From Nocardiopsis trehalosi NBRC 14201 (GTDB taxonomy: Bacteria > Actinomycetota > Actinomycetes > Streptosporangiales > Streptosporangiaceae): a DNA stretch of 64,000 nt. This document shows, in pieces, positions 55,301 to 63,700 of this stretch. The notes under the pieces were generated by a model. The model saw only the letters and a list, made by a program, of their open reading frames with translations. It was not told the DNA's origin and did no database searches. Position 1 is the first letter of the stretch. Every line of letters begins with the position of its first letter. The stretch is taken from assembly GCF_001552555.1 (NCBI RefSeq), contig NZ_BCRK01000007.1, positions 1-64,000 of the forward strand. The letters are read 5' to 3'. The translations under genes were made by a program, and so were the position numbers.

Positions 55301-56116
55301 CTAACACGGTTCGGCGGGGCTGATCGGGACGGCGCCGGTGTGGACGTCGTCACGGCCGCCCGGCGCCGCGGGCGGGCGCAGGACGGCGAACGCGTCGGTG
55401 ATCTCCAGGCGCCGGGCGCGGAAGCGGAAGAGGGCGGCGGGGCGGCCGCCGGAGCGGCCGGAGGGCACCGAGCGGCCGGTCTCCTCGATCTGGCCGCGGC
55501 GCAGCAGCACCCGGCGCAGGTTGGTGGCGGCGACGTCGTGGCCGAGCGCGGCGCGGTAGTGGCGCGACAGCTCCGACATGGTGAACTCCGGCGGCGCCAG
55601 GGCGAAGCCGATGTTGGTGTAGGAGAGCTTGGCGCGCAGCCGGCGGCGGCCGGAGTCGACCATGGCGGCGTGGTCGAACCCCATGGGCGGCAGGTCGGCG
55701 GCCGGGTGCCAGGCGGTGTCGGCGGGGATGACCGGGTCGACGTCGGCGGGCACCAGGCCGAGGTAGGCGGTGGCCAGGACGCGTCCCTGGGGGTGGCGGT
55801 CGGGGGCGCCGCGGGTCTCCAGCTGCTCCAGGTGGGCGAGGTCGCGGACGTCGACCTTCTGCGCGAGCTGGCGGCGGACGGATTCGCCCAGCCCCTCGGC
55901 CGGGCCCAGCCGCCCGCCCGGCAGCGCCCAGGCGCCCTCGAACGGCGGCAGCGCGCGGCGCCACAGCAGCACGGCGAGCCGGCCGGCGCGGATCTGCAGG
56001 ACCACGGCCAGCACCTCGTGGGAGGCCATGGCCGGGAGCGGCGCGACCCCGGGTCCGGCCGGGATGCGCCCGATGTCGCCGTCGATGTCTGCCCCTGTCC
56101 CTCCCATGAAGACCAT
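55301..56116 (-). CDS. nrtR: NrtR-type Nudix-like transcriptional regulator
   Basis: A 271-residue protein with a Nudix fold (about 25-165) fused to a winged helix (about 180-240: [38 protein letters not shown]). This is the NrtR architecture, a repressor of NAD synthesis that senses ADP-ribose. The Nudix box [24 protein letters not shown] has RQLAQK in place of the REUxEE catalytic Glu residues, so pyrophosphatase activity should be lost, as in NrtR. ATG 56116 has GGAAAG 7 nt upstream; another ATG lies at 56107. It faces nadA, with a quasi-palindrome between. Related to the HAD gene by a 10-bp gap. Confidence 0.85.
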   Translation of the reverse strand: MVFMGGTGADIDGDIGRIPAGPGVAPLPAMASHEVLAVVLQIRAGRLAVLLWRRALPPFEGAWALPGGRLGPAEGLGESVRRQLAQKVDVRDLAHLEQLETRGAPDRHPQGRVLATAYLGLVPADVDPVIPADTAWHPAADLPPMGFDHAAMVDSGRRRLRAKLSYTNIGFALAPPEFTMSELSRHYRAALGHDVAATNLRRVLLRRGQIEETGRSVPSGRSGGRPAALFRFRARRLEITDAFAVLRPPAAPGGRDDVHTGAVPISPAEPC

Positions 56117-56130
56117 GTTAGGCTTTCCCG

Positions 56131-56155
56131 AGTTTTGGCCTGCAAGGCATAAACT
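56131..56155. promoter_or_regulatory. Candidate NrtR operator
   Basis: A 25-bp quasi-palindrome of form AGTTT-N2-GCCT-N3-AGGC-N2-AAACT in which 9 of 12 base pairs are symmetric. It is centred about 27 bp from the nrtR-like start and about 92 bp from nadA. It is the only extended dyad in this divergent region. Confidence 0.5.
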
Positions 56156-56234
56156 GGGTGCGGACGTTCCGCCGCAACCACGAGGCCGCCGACGGGCTCC
56201 CCCCGCCGGCGACACGCCGAAAGAAGACACTGAC

Positions 56235-57233
56235 ATGGCAACGGTCACCGCTCCGGCGGACAGCATGACCATGGACGCGTGGGCCGCCGAGGTCCGCCGC
56301 CTGGCGAAGGCGCGCGACGCCGTGATCCTCGCCCACAACTACCAGCGCCCCGAGATCCAGGACGTCGCCGACCACACCGGCGACTCGCTCGCCCTCTCCC
56401 GGCTGGCGGCGACGGTCGACGCCGGCACGATCGTGTTCTGCGGCGTGCACTTCATGGCCGAGACCGCCAAGATCCTCGCGCCGGAGAAGACGGTGCTGCT
56501 CCCCGAGCCGCGCGCGGGCTGCTCGCTGGCCGACACCATCACCGCCGAGGACGTGCGCGCCTGGCGCGCCGAGCACCCCGACGCGGTCGTGGTGGCCTAC
56601 GTCAACACCTCGGCCGCGGTGAAGGCCGAGACCGACGTCTGCTGCACCTCCTCCAACGCCGCCGACGTCGTCCGGTCGATCCCCGAGGACCGCGAGATCC
56701 TGTTCCTGCCCGACCAGTTCCTCGGCGCCCACGTCAAGCGGGTCACCGGCCGCGACAACATCCGCGTGTGGATGGGCGAGTGCCACGTCCACGCCGGCAT
56801 CGACGGCGGCACCCTGCGCGAGCGGGCGGCGGCCGACCCCGACGCCGAGCTGTACGTCCACCCCGAGTGCGGCTGCGCCACCTCGGCGCTCTACCTGGTC
56901 GGCGCCGGCACGGTGCCCGCCGAGCGGGTCAAGGTGCTGTCGACCGGCGGCATGCTCAGCGCCGCCGAGCGCACCACGGCCGGCAAGGTCCTGGTCGCCA
57001 CCGAGACGGGCATGCTGCACCAGCTGCGCGCGGCCAACCCGACCACCGTGTTCGAGCCGGTCAACCCGCGCGCCGAGTGCCACTACATGAAGATGATCAC
57101 CGCCGACCGGCTGCTCACCGCGCTGCGCGACGGCACGACCGAGATCACCGTCGACCCGGCGACCGCCGCGCGGGCCCGCCGGTCGGTGGAGCGCATGGTC
57201 GCGATCGGCGCCCCCTCGCGGGGCGGCGAGTGA
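56235..57233 (+). CDS. nadA: Quinolinate synthase A
   Basis: Condenses iminoaspartate with dihydroxyacetone phosphate to quinolinate in de novo NAD synthesis; a 4Fe-4S enzyme. Conserved [23 protein letters not shown] near the start, [25 protein letters not shown] and [17 protein letters not shown], giving the three cluster cysteines. 332 residues, normal. ATG 56235 with AAAGAAG 9 nt upstream. nadB and nadC are not adjacent, unlike in many actinobacteria. Probably repressed by the facing NrtR-like protein. Confidence 0.96.
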   Translation: MATVTAPADSMTMDAWAAEVRRLAKARDAVILAHNYQRPEIQDVADHTGDSLALSRLAATVDAGTIVFCGVHFMAETAKILAPEKTVLLPEPRAGCSLADTITAEDVRAWRAEHPDAVVVAYVNTSAAVKAETDVCCTSSNAADVVRSIPEDREILFLPDQFLGAHVKRVTGRDNIRVWMGECHVHAGIDGGTLRERAAADPDAELYVHPECGCATSALYLVGAGTVPAERVKVLSTGGMLSAAERTTAGKVLVATETGMLHQLRAANPTTVFEPVNPRAECHYMKMITADRLLTALRDGTTEITVDPATAARARRSVERMVAIGAPSRGGE

Positions 57234-57372
57234 TGAGGTAACAGGAATCTCACCTTCCCGCCACAGCTCGCCCGGCGGCCGGACAGGACGGCCTCCACCT
57301 CGCTAGCGTGATCCGGACAACTCCGGCTTATCGCCACGCCGGAGCACGCGTGTCGCGCTTGGGGGAGGGGAC

Positions 57373-58782
57373 GTGACCACGCACGCCGACACCGGGCGTC
57401 ACCATGCCGATTCCGGGGCGGAGGTCGCGGCGCTGCTGCGCGCCGGCGGCGGCCACGGCCGCTGCTACGACGACTTCGCCCCGGACCTCTACCGCTACTG
57501 CTGGACCCTGACCGGCCCCGCCGGGCCCGAGGGCGAGGACCCCGCGGCCGATGCCGTCCACCAGGCGCTGCTCGCCGCCGCGCACCTCGTGGGCGACCTC
57601 GCCGACCCCGCGGAGCTGCGCCCGTGGCTGTTCGCGCTGGCCCGCGCCGCCGCCCGGCGGCGCGGGTTCGCCACCCGGTCGCCCTACACCGCGCTGGCCA
57701 CCGCGCCCGCCGAGCGGCCCGCCGCCGACCTGTGGCGGCGGCTGCCGCCCAGCCACCGCGAACTGCTCGAACTGCACCTGCGGCACGGCGTCGCCCCCGC
57801 GCACACCGCCAAGATCCTCGGCCTGGCCCCCGGCACCGCCGCGGAGCTGTGCCGGGCGGCCGTCGCGCGCGCCGCCGAGGCTGCGGCCGCCGCCGGACCG
57901 GCCGAGCCGCCCGCCGAGCGCACCGAACCCGAGCGGCGGGTCCGCGCCCGCCTCGCCGCGCTGGAACCGCCCGGCCCCCCGGCCGGGCTGCGGGCGCGCA
58001 CCGTCCACGACTGCGCGTCCCCGCTGCGCGTGGCCACCCGCCGCGCCGCCGCCGAGGACCTGCTCCCCCTCGGCGCCGACGGGTTCCCCCTGCACCGCGC
58101 CGAACCCGAGGTGGCGGCGCTGCTGGCCGCCGCCCCCGCCGCGGGGGAACCGCCGGCCGGGCCGGGCCCCGAGGAGGTGGCGCTGCCGCCGCAGGACCGG
58201 GTCACCACGGCCGACGTCGCCGCGCCCGCCGCCGAGCAGGTCGCCGGGCCCGCGCCGTCCGGCGGCGGCCGGACGCGCCGCCGCCTCCCCCTGGTCGCGG
58301 GGTCGCTCGCCGCCGCGGCCGTCGCGGCCGCTCTGGGCGCGGCGCTGCTCCTCGGCGGCGCGGACGCCCCGGACACCGTCGGCCCCGGGCCGGCCGACCG
58401 GGCGGTGCCCCCGGCCGCCGGCGGCGCCGCCTCGCCGGTGCCCGACCCCGCGCACACCCCCCACCACGGCTCCCCCTCCGCACCGGCCGCCGCGCAGGGG
58501 CCGGCGGGCGCGGCGGCCACCCCCGCGCCCTCGGCCGACGGCGCCCCCGCGCACGACGCGCCTCCGCCGCCCGCCGCCGAGGACCCCGGGGACGCCACCC
58601 CGTCGCCGCCCCCGGCCGGCGGCGCCCCCGAGGCGCCGCGCGAGCCCGACGACCCCGGCGCCCCCGGGGAGCAGCCGACCGCGCCCGCGCCACCGGGGGA
58701 CGGCGGGGACGGCGAGGACCGCCGCGGCCCGGTCGGCCGGCTGCTGGAAGGGCTGGTCGGGCTGCTCACCCCGGGCGACTGA
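57373..58782 (+). CDS. Sigma-factor-like protein fused to a membrane anchor
   Basis: A 469-residue protein. The N-terminal 170 residues look like an ECF sigma factor: a region 2 remnant (YDDFAPDLYRYCWTLTGPAGP...AVHQALLAAAHL...LRPWLFALARAAARRR) and a region 4 helix-turn-helix (LWRRLPPSHRELLELHLRHGVAPAHTAKILGLAPGTAAELCRAAVARA). Then an Ala/Pro-rich linker, one membrane helix (near 305-328: LPLVAGSLAAAAVAAALGAALLLGG) and about 140 Pro/Ala-rich outside residues. A sigma-like domain tethered to the membrane could sequester or release a transcription factor. GTG 57373 has GGGGGAGGGG 2 nt upstream. No defined family name is certain. Confidence 0.72.
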   Translation: MTTHADTGRHHADSGAEVAALLRAGGGHGRCYDDFAPDLYRYCWTLTGPAGPEGEDPAADAVHQALLAAAHLVGDLADPAELRPWLFALARAAARRRGFATRSPYTALATAPAERPAADLWRRLPPSHRELLELHLRHGVAPAHTAKILGLAPGTAAELCRAAVARAAEAAAAAGPAEPPAERTEPERRVRARLAALEPPGPPAGLRARTVHDCASPLRVATRRAAAEDLLPLGADGFPLHRAEPEVAALLAAAPAAGEPPAGPGPEEVALPPQDRVTTADVAAPAAEQVAGPAPSGGGRTRRRLPLVAGSLAAAAVAAALGAALLLGGADAPDTVGPGPADRAVPPAAGGAASPVPDPAHTPHHGSPSAPAAAQGPAGAAATPAPSADGAPAHDAPPPPAAEDPGDATPSPPPAGGAPEAPREPDDPGAPGEQPTAPAPPGDGGDGEDRRGPVGRLLEGLVGLLTPGD

Positions 58783-59302
58783 GCGGCCTGAGCGCCGCGA
58801 CATGGGGTGAGAGAGAACCGGTTCTCCCCTGCCCCGGGGCGGCGGGGCGGGACACGGCCACCGCCCCTGGCCGCGCCCCTTCCGGCCGACCGGAACCCGC
58901 CGGCCGGAGCGTCCACCGGGCGCGCCCCCGCCGGTCCGGCGGGCGGCCACCCGGCCCGCGGCGGTGCGGCACCGGGTGGGCGGGGGCTGCGCGGACCGGA
59001 GACCGCCGAGCGCTCCGGGCCGCCGCCACGCGGCCGCGCGCGCCGCCGACGCCCGGGGACGCGGCGCGGCCGCCTCGGCACCGGGATGGGGGAAGGCCTG
59101 CGGATCAGGGAGCAGTCTCGCCCCGGCCGTGCCCGCTGCGCAGGCCGGCACAGCGGGGCCCCGGGCGGCGCCCACAAGCCGATTCGCTGTATCCGGCCTG
59201 GCCGTGCCGTTCGAGCCGATCGGCGCGGCGGGCACGGCCGGGTACCGGTGGCACGACCGGCCGTCGACGGTCGACGGCCAGGGCATCGGCCCCGGCGGTG
59301 TT
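58783..59302. other. Intergenic, no gene supported
   Basis: 520 bp between the sigma-like gene and the end of the tetR gene (both oriented toward it). The only marked element is a 14-bp palindrome at 58813-58826. Open frames here have no start signals or recognisable protein. Confidence 0.5.
58813..58826. promoter_or_regulatory. Palindrome GAGAACCGGTTCTC
   Basis: A perfect 14-bp palindrome 31 bp beyond the sigma-like gene stop. Its AGAA-N4-TTCT core is shared with the presumed TetR operator at 60178-60193. It may be a second TetR site, though its position downstream of two convergent genes is odd for an operator. Confidence 0.35.
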
Positions 59303-59923
59303 CTAGGCGTCGGCGGACTCGAACGAGGCGAGGAGGGGGACCGCGGCGGTCTCCAGCCGGGCGCGCACCTGGTCGGTGTCGCGGCGGCCCTTGAGGTTCT
59401 CCAGCAGTTCGAAGATCCAGATGCTGGCCAGCGAGCCGACGAGCACGTAGCCGCGGTCGTCGCGGTCGGGGGCCGCCGCGCCCTCGCCCGACAGCGGGGT
59501 ACGGGTGGCCACGTGCCAGAGCAGGTCGGTGATGCGCGTACCCAGCTCGGTCTGGACCTCGGCCAGGATCAGCGAGCGCACCAGGGCGTCGGCGAGTTCG
59601 GGCTCGCGCATCAGGCCGCGCGTGGCCCGCATCAGCACGTCCACGGTCCGCCCGGCGGCGGTCTCGTGGGTGGGCGGGCGGCGGCCGATGCTGGTCTCCA
59701 GCAGGTCCAGCTCCTCGGTGACCACCGCGACGACCAAGTCCATCTTGGACGGGAAGTAGCGGTAGAGGGTGCCCAGCGCGACCCCGGCGCGCTCGGCGAC
59801 CGCGCGCATCTGCATGGCCTCGACGCCGCCGCGCAGCGCCAGGGCCGCCGCCGTCTGCACGATCCGCTTCCGGCGCTGGTTCTGGCTTCGTGACCGCATT
59901 CCGATCGGCGCCTGGACCGCCAC
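59303..59923 (-). CDS. TetR-family transcriptional regulator
   Basis: A 206-residue regulator. N-terminal helix-turn-helix: RRKRIVQTAAALALRGGVEAMQMRAVAERAGVALGTLYRYFPSKMDLVVAVV. The C-terminal ligand/dimer domain (ADALVRSLILAEVQTELGTRITDLLWHVATRTPL) resembles KstR-like regulators of lipid or sterol genes. GTG 59923 has GGGAG 8 nt upstream; an ATG eight codons later (59899) is less well supplied. Divergent from the MBL-fold gene, with a TAGAA-TGTG-TTCTA operator between. Confidence 0.9.
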   Translation of the reverse strand: MAVQAPIGMRSRSQNQRRKRIVQTAAALALRGGVEAMQMRAVAERAGVALGTLYRYFPSKMDLVVAVVTEELDLLETSIGRRPPTHETAAGRTVDVLMRATRGLMREPELADALVRSLILAEVQTELGTRITDLLWHVATRTPLSGEGAAAPDRDDRGYVLVGSLASIWIFELLENLKGRRDTDQVRARLETAAVPLLASFESADA

Positions 59924-60311
59924 GGTGCGTCTCCCATCGTCTGAGGTCCGCGGGCGCGCTGGCCCCCGGCTGCTCCACCGCGGCCGGCCGGGCCGCATCG
60001 GACCGCGCCCCCGCTCGCCCGCGCCCGGGGCACCCGTCCGGTCCGCGCAAGAACACGTTATCCAAGGATCGCCTACGGCATCCGTGTTCGACAACTGTGC
60101 GGCGACCCTCATTACGCGATGTTGGAGTGGCGGGAGCCACGGCCGCCCGCTCCCCCGGGGGCCCGCCGCCCGCCCGGGTAGAATGTGTTCTACTTCACCG
60201 GCCGGGCGCGTCGCCCCGACGATCCGCCCCGCCCGCCCGGGACCCGCGGGCCCGCGGACCGTACGCTAGAACGGCATTCGGTTCCTGTCGGTCCGCGTCG
60301 GAAGGCCGCGC
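59924..60311. other. Divergent region tetR / MBL-fold gene
   Basis: 388 bp. It contains the operator at 60178-60193, a related half-match AGAACACGTTATC near 60050-60062, and TAGAACGGCATTC near 60267. Promoter hexamers are not clear. Confidence 0.45.
60178..60193. promoter_or_regulatory. TetR-type operator
   Basis: GTAGAA-TGTG-TTCTAC, a perfect 6-bp inverted repeat with a 4-bp centre, between the divergent tetR gene and the MBL-fold gene. It has the form of KstR/FadR-like operators (TAGAAC..GTTCTA). The neighbouring TetR protein is the natural candidate to bind it. Confidence 0.6.
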
Positions 60312-61352
60312 ATGCGCACCACCCCACCCGTGGAGGACCTCGGCGGCGGAGTCTGGAGCATCCCCGTCCCCATCCCGGACAACCCCCTCGGCCACACCCT
60401 GGTCTACGCCCTGGACACCCCACGCGGCCCCGTCCTCATCGACACCGGCTGGGACCACCCCGACTCCTGGCGGGCCCTCACCGACGGCCTCACCCGCATC
60501 GGCACCGGCGTCCGCGAGGTCCACGGCGCCGTCCTCACCCACTTCCACCCCGACCACACCGGGCTCGTCGCGCGCCTGCGCGCGGCCTCCGGCGCCTGGA
60601 CCGCCCTGCACCCCGCCGACACCGCCGTCGTCGACCGGATCACCGCCGCCCACCCCGACACCCACCGCGCCGCCGAACGCGCCCGCCTGCGCCGGGCCGG
60701 CGCCCCGCCCGGCGACGCCGACGCCGCCACCGCGTGGCGCCCCCTGCCCCCCGTCGCGGTCGACCGCCCCCTCGCCGACGGCGACACCATCGACCTCGGC
60801 GGCCGCGACCTGCGCGTCCTGTGGACCCCCGGCCACTCCCCCGGCCACGTCTGCCTGCACCTGCCCGACACCGGGCGCGTCTTCACCGGCGACCACGTCC
60901 TGCCCCGCATCACCCCCCACATCGGCCTGCACCCCCTGGACGACACCGCGGCCGACCCCCTCGGCGCCTACCTCGCCTCCCTGGAGCGCCTCACCGCCAC
61001 CGCCGCCACCGAGGTCCTGCCCGCCCACGAACACCGCTTCACCGGCCTCGCCGACCGCGCCGCCGCCATCGCCGCCCACCACGAGGAGAAGCTCGACCTG
61101 CTCGCCGACGCCCTCGCCGGCGGCCCCGCACCCCTGTGGCGGCTGGCCGCCGCCCTGCCCTGGCGCCGCCCTTGGGCCGACCTCGCCCCCGGCGCCCGCC
61201 GCCTCGCCGCCGCCGAGACGGCCGCCCACCTGCGCACCCTGCAGCGCCGCGGCCGCGCCCGCAGCACCACCGGGCCCGACGGCGCCCCGTTGTGGGCCCC
61301 ACCGCAGGCCCCCGCGCCCGCACCCGCCCCCCGGTCACGCGACCCCGCATAG
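60312..61352 (+). CDS. MBL-fold metallo-hydrolase
   Basis: A 346-residue metallo-beta-lactamase-fold enzyme. The metal motif is THFHPDHTG (near 76), with later ligands in TPGHSPGHV, TGDHVLP and LPAHEHRF. Together these bind two zinc or iron ions. The C-terminal 90 residues (HHEEKLDLLADALAG...AHLRTLQRRGRARSTTG) look like a helical or winged-helix extension as in LACTB2-type proteins, which cleave RNA or thioesters. The true substrate is not evident. ATG 60312 follows GTCGGAAGGCCGCGC. Likely controlled by the divergent TetR. Confidence 0.85.
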   Translation: MRTTPPVEDLGGGVWSIPVPIPDNPLGHTLVYALDTPRGPVLIDTGWDHPDSWRALTDGLTRIGTGVREVHGAVLTHFHPDHTGLVARLRAASGAWTALHPADTAVVDRITAAHPDTHRAAERARLRRAGAPPGDADAATAWRPLPPVAVDRPLADGDTIDLGGRDLRVLWTPGHSPGHVCLHLPDTGRVFTGDHVLPRITPHIGLHPLDDTAADPLGAYLASLERLTATAATEVLPAHEHRFTGLADRAAAIAAHHEEKLDLLADALAGGPAPLWRLAAALPWRRPWADLAPGARRLAAAETAAHLRTLQRRGRARSTTGPDGAPLWAPPQAPAPAPAPRSRDPA

Positions 61353-61496
61353 GATCCTGATGGGCGCAATCAGGCCGCAACGGCCACACACTAAACTGCG
61401 GAGTAACATTCCGGGCGCCGCGCGCGGACGGCCCCGCCCGGCCCCGGCCCGGTGGCCCGCGGCCGCGGAGACCGCGAGCGACGAGCGAGGTGACGA

Positions 61497-61643
61497 GTGA
61501 CCCAGCCGGCCCGAACCGCGCCGCCCCTCCGCACCACCGCCCGCCCCGCGCCCGGCACCCCGCCCCCGGCGGCGCCCACCCCGCCGCCCGGACCCCACGC
61601 GCCCGCGCCCCGCCCCCACCACCACACGCCGCCGATGGGTTAG
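61497..61643 (+). CDS. Possible 48-residue Pro/His-rich peptide
   Basis: A GTG at 61497 (AGGTGA 4 nt upstream) opens a 48-codon frame that ends at TAG 61641-61643, 4 bp before the glycosyltransferase ATG. The predicted peptide is mostly Pro, Ala, Thr and His with no hydrophobic segment. It could be a translational-coupling leader for the glycosyltransferase gene, which has no good ribosome-binding site of its own, or simply a chance frame in GC-rich DNA. The coding evidence is weak. Confidence 0.2.
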   Translation: MTQPARTAPPLRTTARPAPGTPPPAAPTPPPGPHAPAPRPHHHTPPMG

Positions 61644-61647
61644 CCAC

Positions 61648-62931
61648 ATGCCGCACACCGACCGTCCACTGCGCGTCGCCCTCCTCTCCTACCGCAGCAA
61701 ACCCCATTGCGGCGGCCAAGGCGTCTACGTCCGCCACCTCTCCCGCGAACTCGCCGCCCTCGGCCACCGGGTCAGCGTCTTCTCCGGCCAGCCCTACCCC
61801 GACCTGGACGACGGCGTGATCCTGGAGAAGGTCCCCAGCCTCGACCTCTACAACGACGACGACCCGTTCACCGCCCCGCCCCTGCGCGAATGGCGCGACT
61901 GGATCGACGCCCTGGAGGTCGGCACCATGTGGACCGCCGGCTTCCCCGAACCCCTCACGTTCTCCCTGCGCGCCCTGCGCGAACTCCGCCGCCGCCGCGC
62001 CGAGTTCGACGTCCTCCACGACAACCAGACCCTCGGCTACGGCCAGCTCGGCCTCCAGGCGTCCGGGTTCCCCCTGGTCACCACCATCCACCACCCCATC
62101 ACCGTGGACCGGCGCATCGAACTGGAGGAGGCCACCGGCTGGCAGCGGCTCTCCAAGCGCCGCTGGTACGGCTTCGTCAACATGCAGGGCCGCGTCGCCC
62201 GCCGGCTCCGCCCCATCCTCGTCCCGTCCCGCTCCTCCGCCGACGACATCGTCCGCGAGTTCGGGGTCGACCGCTCCACCGTCGACGTGGTCCCCCTCGG
62301 CGTCGACACCCGCTTCTTCCACCCGCGCCCCGACGTCGACCGCGTCCCCGGCCGCATCGTCTGCGTCGCCAGCGCCGACAGCCCCCTCAAGGGCGTCGCC
62401 ACCCTGCTGCGCGCCGCCGCCAAGCTCGCCACCGAGCGCGAGGTCGAGCTGACCATCGTCAGCCGCCCCCGCCCCGGCGGCCCCACCGACCGCCTCGTCG
62501 ACGAGCTGAGCCTGCGCGACCGCGTCACCTTCACCAGCGGCATCGACGACACCGCGCTCGCCCGCCTCCTCGCCTCCGCCCAGGTCGCGGTCGTCCCGTC
62601 CTTCTACGAGGGCTTCTCCCTGCCCGCCGTCGAGGCGATGGCCTGCGCCACCCCCCTGGTCGCCAGCCGCGCCGGCGCCATCCCCGAGGTCGTCGGCACC
62701 GACGGCGCCGCCGGCCGCCTCACCACCCCCGGCGACCCCGAGGAACTGGCCGCCGCCATCGGCGCCCTCCTGGACGACCCCGCCGAACGCGCCCGCATGG
62801 GCGCCGCCGCCTGGACCCGCGTCCAGGAGCGGTTCACCTGGCGCGCGGTCGCCGAGGCCACCGCCCGCCGCTACGCCGAGACGATCGACGCCGTCCGCCC
62901 CCGCACCCGCGGCGCCGCCCGGCGCCCGTGA
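61648..62931 (+). CDS. GT4-family glycosyltransferase
   Basis: A 427-residue GT-B fold enzyme of family GT4. The N-terminal acceptor domain starts LRVALLSYRSKPHCGGQGVYVRHLSRELAALGHRVSVFSG, the Gly-rich donor loop. The C-terminal nucleotide-sugar domain has VVPLGVDTRFFHP, VASADSPLKGVATLLRAAAKL and the EX7E motif in VPSFYEGFSLPAVEAMACATPLVAS. Which sugar and acceptor are used is unknown. It starts a tight run with a methyltransferase and a prenyltransferase-like gene, which suggests a shared lipid or surface glycoconjugate. ATG 61648 lacks a clear ribosome-binding site. Confidence 0.9.
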   Translation: MPHTDRPLRVALLSYRSKPHCGGQGVYVRHLSRELAALGHRVSVFSGQPYPDLDDGVILEKVPSLDLYNDDDPFTAPPLREWRDWIDALEVGTMWTAGFPEPLTFSLRALRELRRRRAEFDVLHDNQTLGYGQLGLQASGFPLVTTIHHPITVDRRIELEEATGWQRLSKRRWYGFVNMQGRVARRLRPILVPSRSSADDIVREFGVDRSTVDVVPLGVDTRFFHPRPDVDRVPGRIVCVASADSPLKGVATLLRAAAKLATEREVELTIVSRPRPGGPTDRLVDELSLRDRVTFTSGIDDTALARLLASAQVAVVPSFYEGFSLPAVEAMACATPLVASRAGAIPEVVGTDGAAGRLTTPGDPEELAAAIGALLDDPAERARMGAAAWTRVQERFTWRAVAEATARRYAETIDAVRPRTRGAARRP

Positions 62932-62965
62932 CCCGCCCCACCCGCCCGACCCGAAGGAGCCACCA

Positions 62966-63700
62966 CTGATCACCGTCGACTTCACCCTCTTCCCCGTCGG
63001 CCCGGGGCGGCGCGTCCTCGACCTGGGCTGCGGCGGCGGGCGGCACGCGTTCGAGGCCTACCGGCGCGGCGCCGACGTCGTCGCCTTCGACCAGAACGAG
63101 AACGACCTCGCCGACGTCGCCGCCATGTTCGCCGCCATGCGCGCCGAGGGCGAGGCCCCCTCCGGAGCCGAGGCCGACACCGTCAAGGGCGACGCCTTGG
63201 ACCTGCCGTTCGACGACGGCTCCTTCGACCGCGTCATCGCCGCCGAGATCTTCGAGCACCTGCCGAACGACACCGCCGCCATGGCCGAGCTGTACCGGGT
63301 GCTGCGGCCCGGCGGCATCGCCGCGGTCACCGTGCCGAGCTGGCTCCCCGAACGCCTGTGCTGGGCGCTGTCGGAGGAGTACCACACCGTCGAGGGCGGC
63401 CACGTCCGCATCTACACCCGCGCCGAACTGGAGGCCAAGCTCAAGGCCACCGGGTTCCACATCGGGCCGCACCACCACGCGCACGCCCTGCACGCCCCCT
63501 ACTGGTGGCTCAAGTGCGCCGTCGGCACCGACAACGACACCCACCCCGCCGTCGCCGCCTACCACCGCATGCTCGTCTGGGACATCCTCAAGGCGCCCCG
63601 GCTCACCCGCACCGCCGAACGCGTCCTCAACCCCCTCATCGGCAAGAGCGTCGTCGTCTACCTGCGCAAGCCGCTCGACCGCGCAGGGGACGGCGTATGA
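62966..63700 (+). CDS. Class I SAM-dependent methyltransferase, CTG start
   Basis: A 244-residue methyltransferase. Motif I RVLDLGCGGGRHAFEAYRRG lies near residue 15, the acidic DQNENDLADV after it, then DALDLPFDDGSFDRVIAAEIFEHLPND and YRVLRPGGIAAVTVPSW. The first ATG in frame (63125) would remove motif I. The only start that keeps it is CTG 62966, with AGGAG 6 nt upstream, giving MITVDFTLF. Relatives I recall from streptomycetes start MLTVDF. This is therefore a rare CTG start. It overlaps the next gene by ATGA and follows the glycosyltransferase by 34 bp. Confidence 0.88.
   Translation: MITVDFTLFPVGPGRRVLDLGCGGGRHAFEAYRRGADVVAFDQNENDLADVAAMFAAMRAEGEAPSGAEADTVKGDALDLPFDDGSFDRVIAAEIFEHLPNDTAAMAELYRVLRPGGIAAVTVPSWLPERLCWALSEEYHTVEGGHVRIYTRAELEAKLKATGFHIGPHHHAHALHAPYWWLKCAVGTDNDTHPAVAAYHRMLVWDILKAPRLTRTAERVLNPLIGKSVVVYLRKPLDRAGDGV

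Noticed and set aside
63125-63700. The methyltransferase starting at ATG 63125
   Set aside because: It would lack the SAM-binding motif and about 50 conserved residues; CTG 62966 with AGGAG is better.
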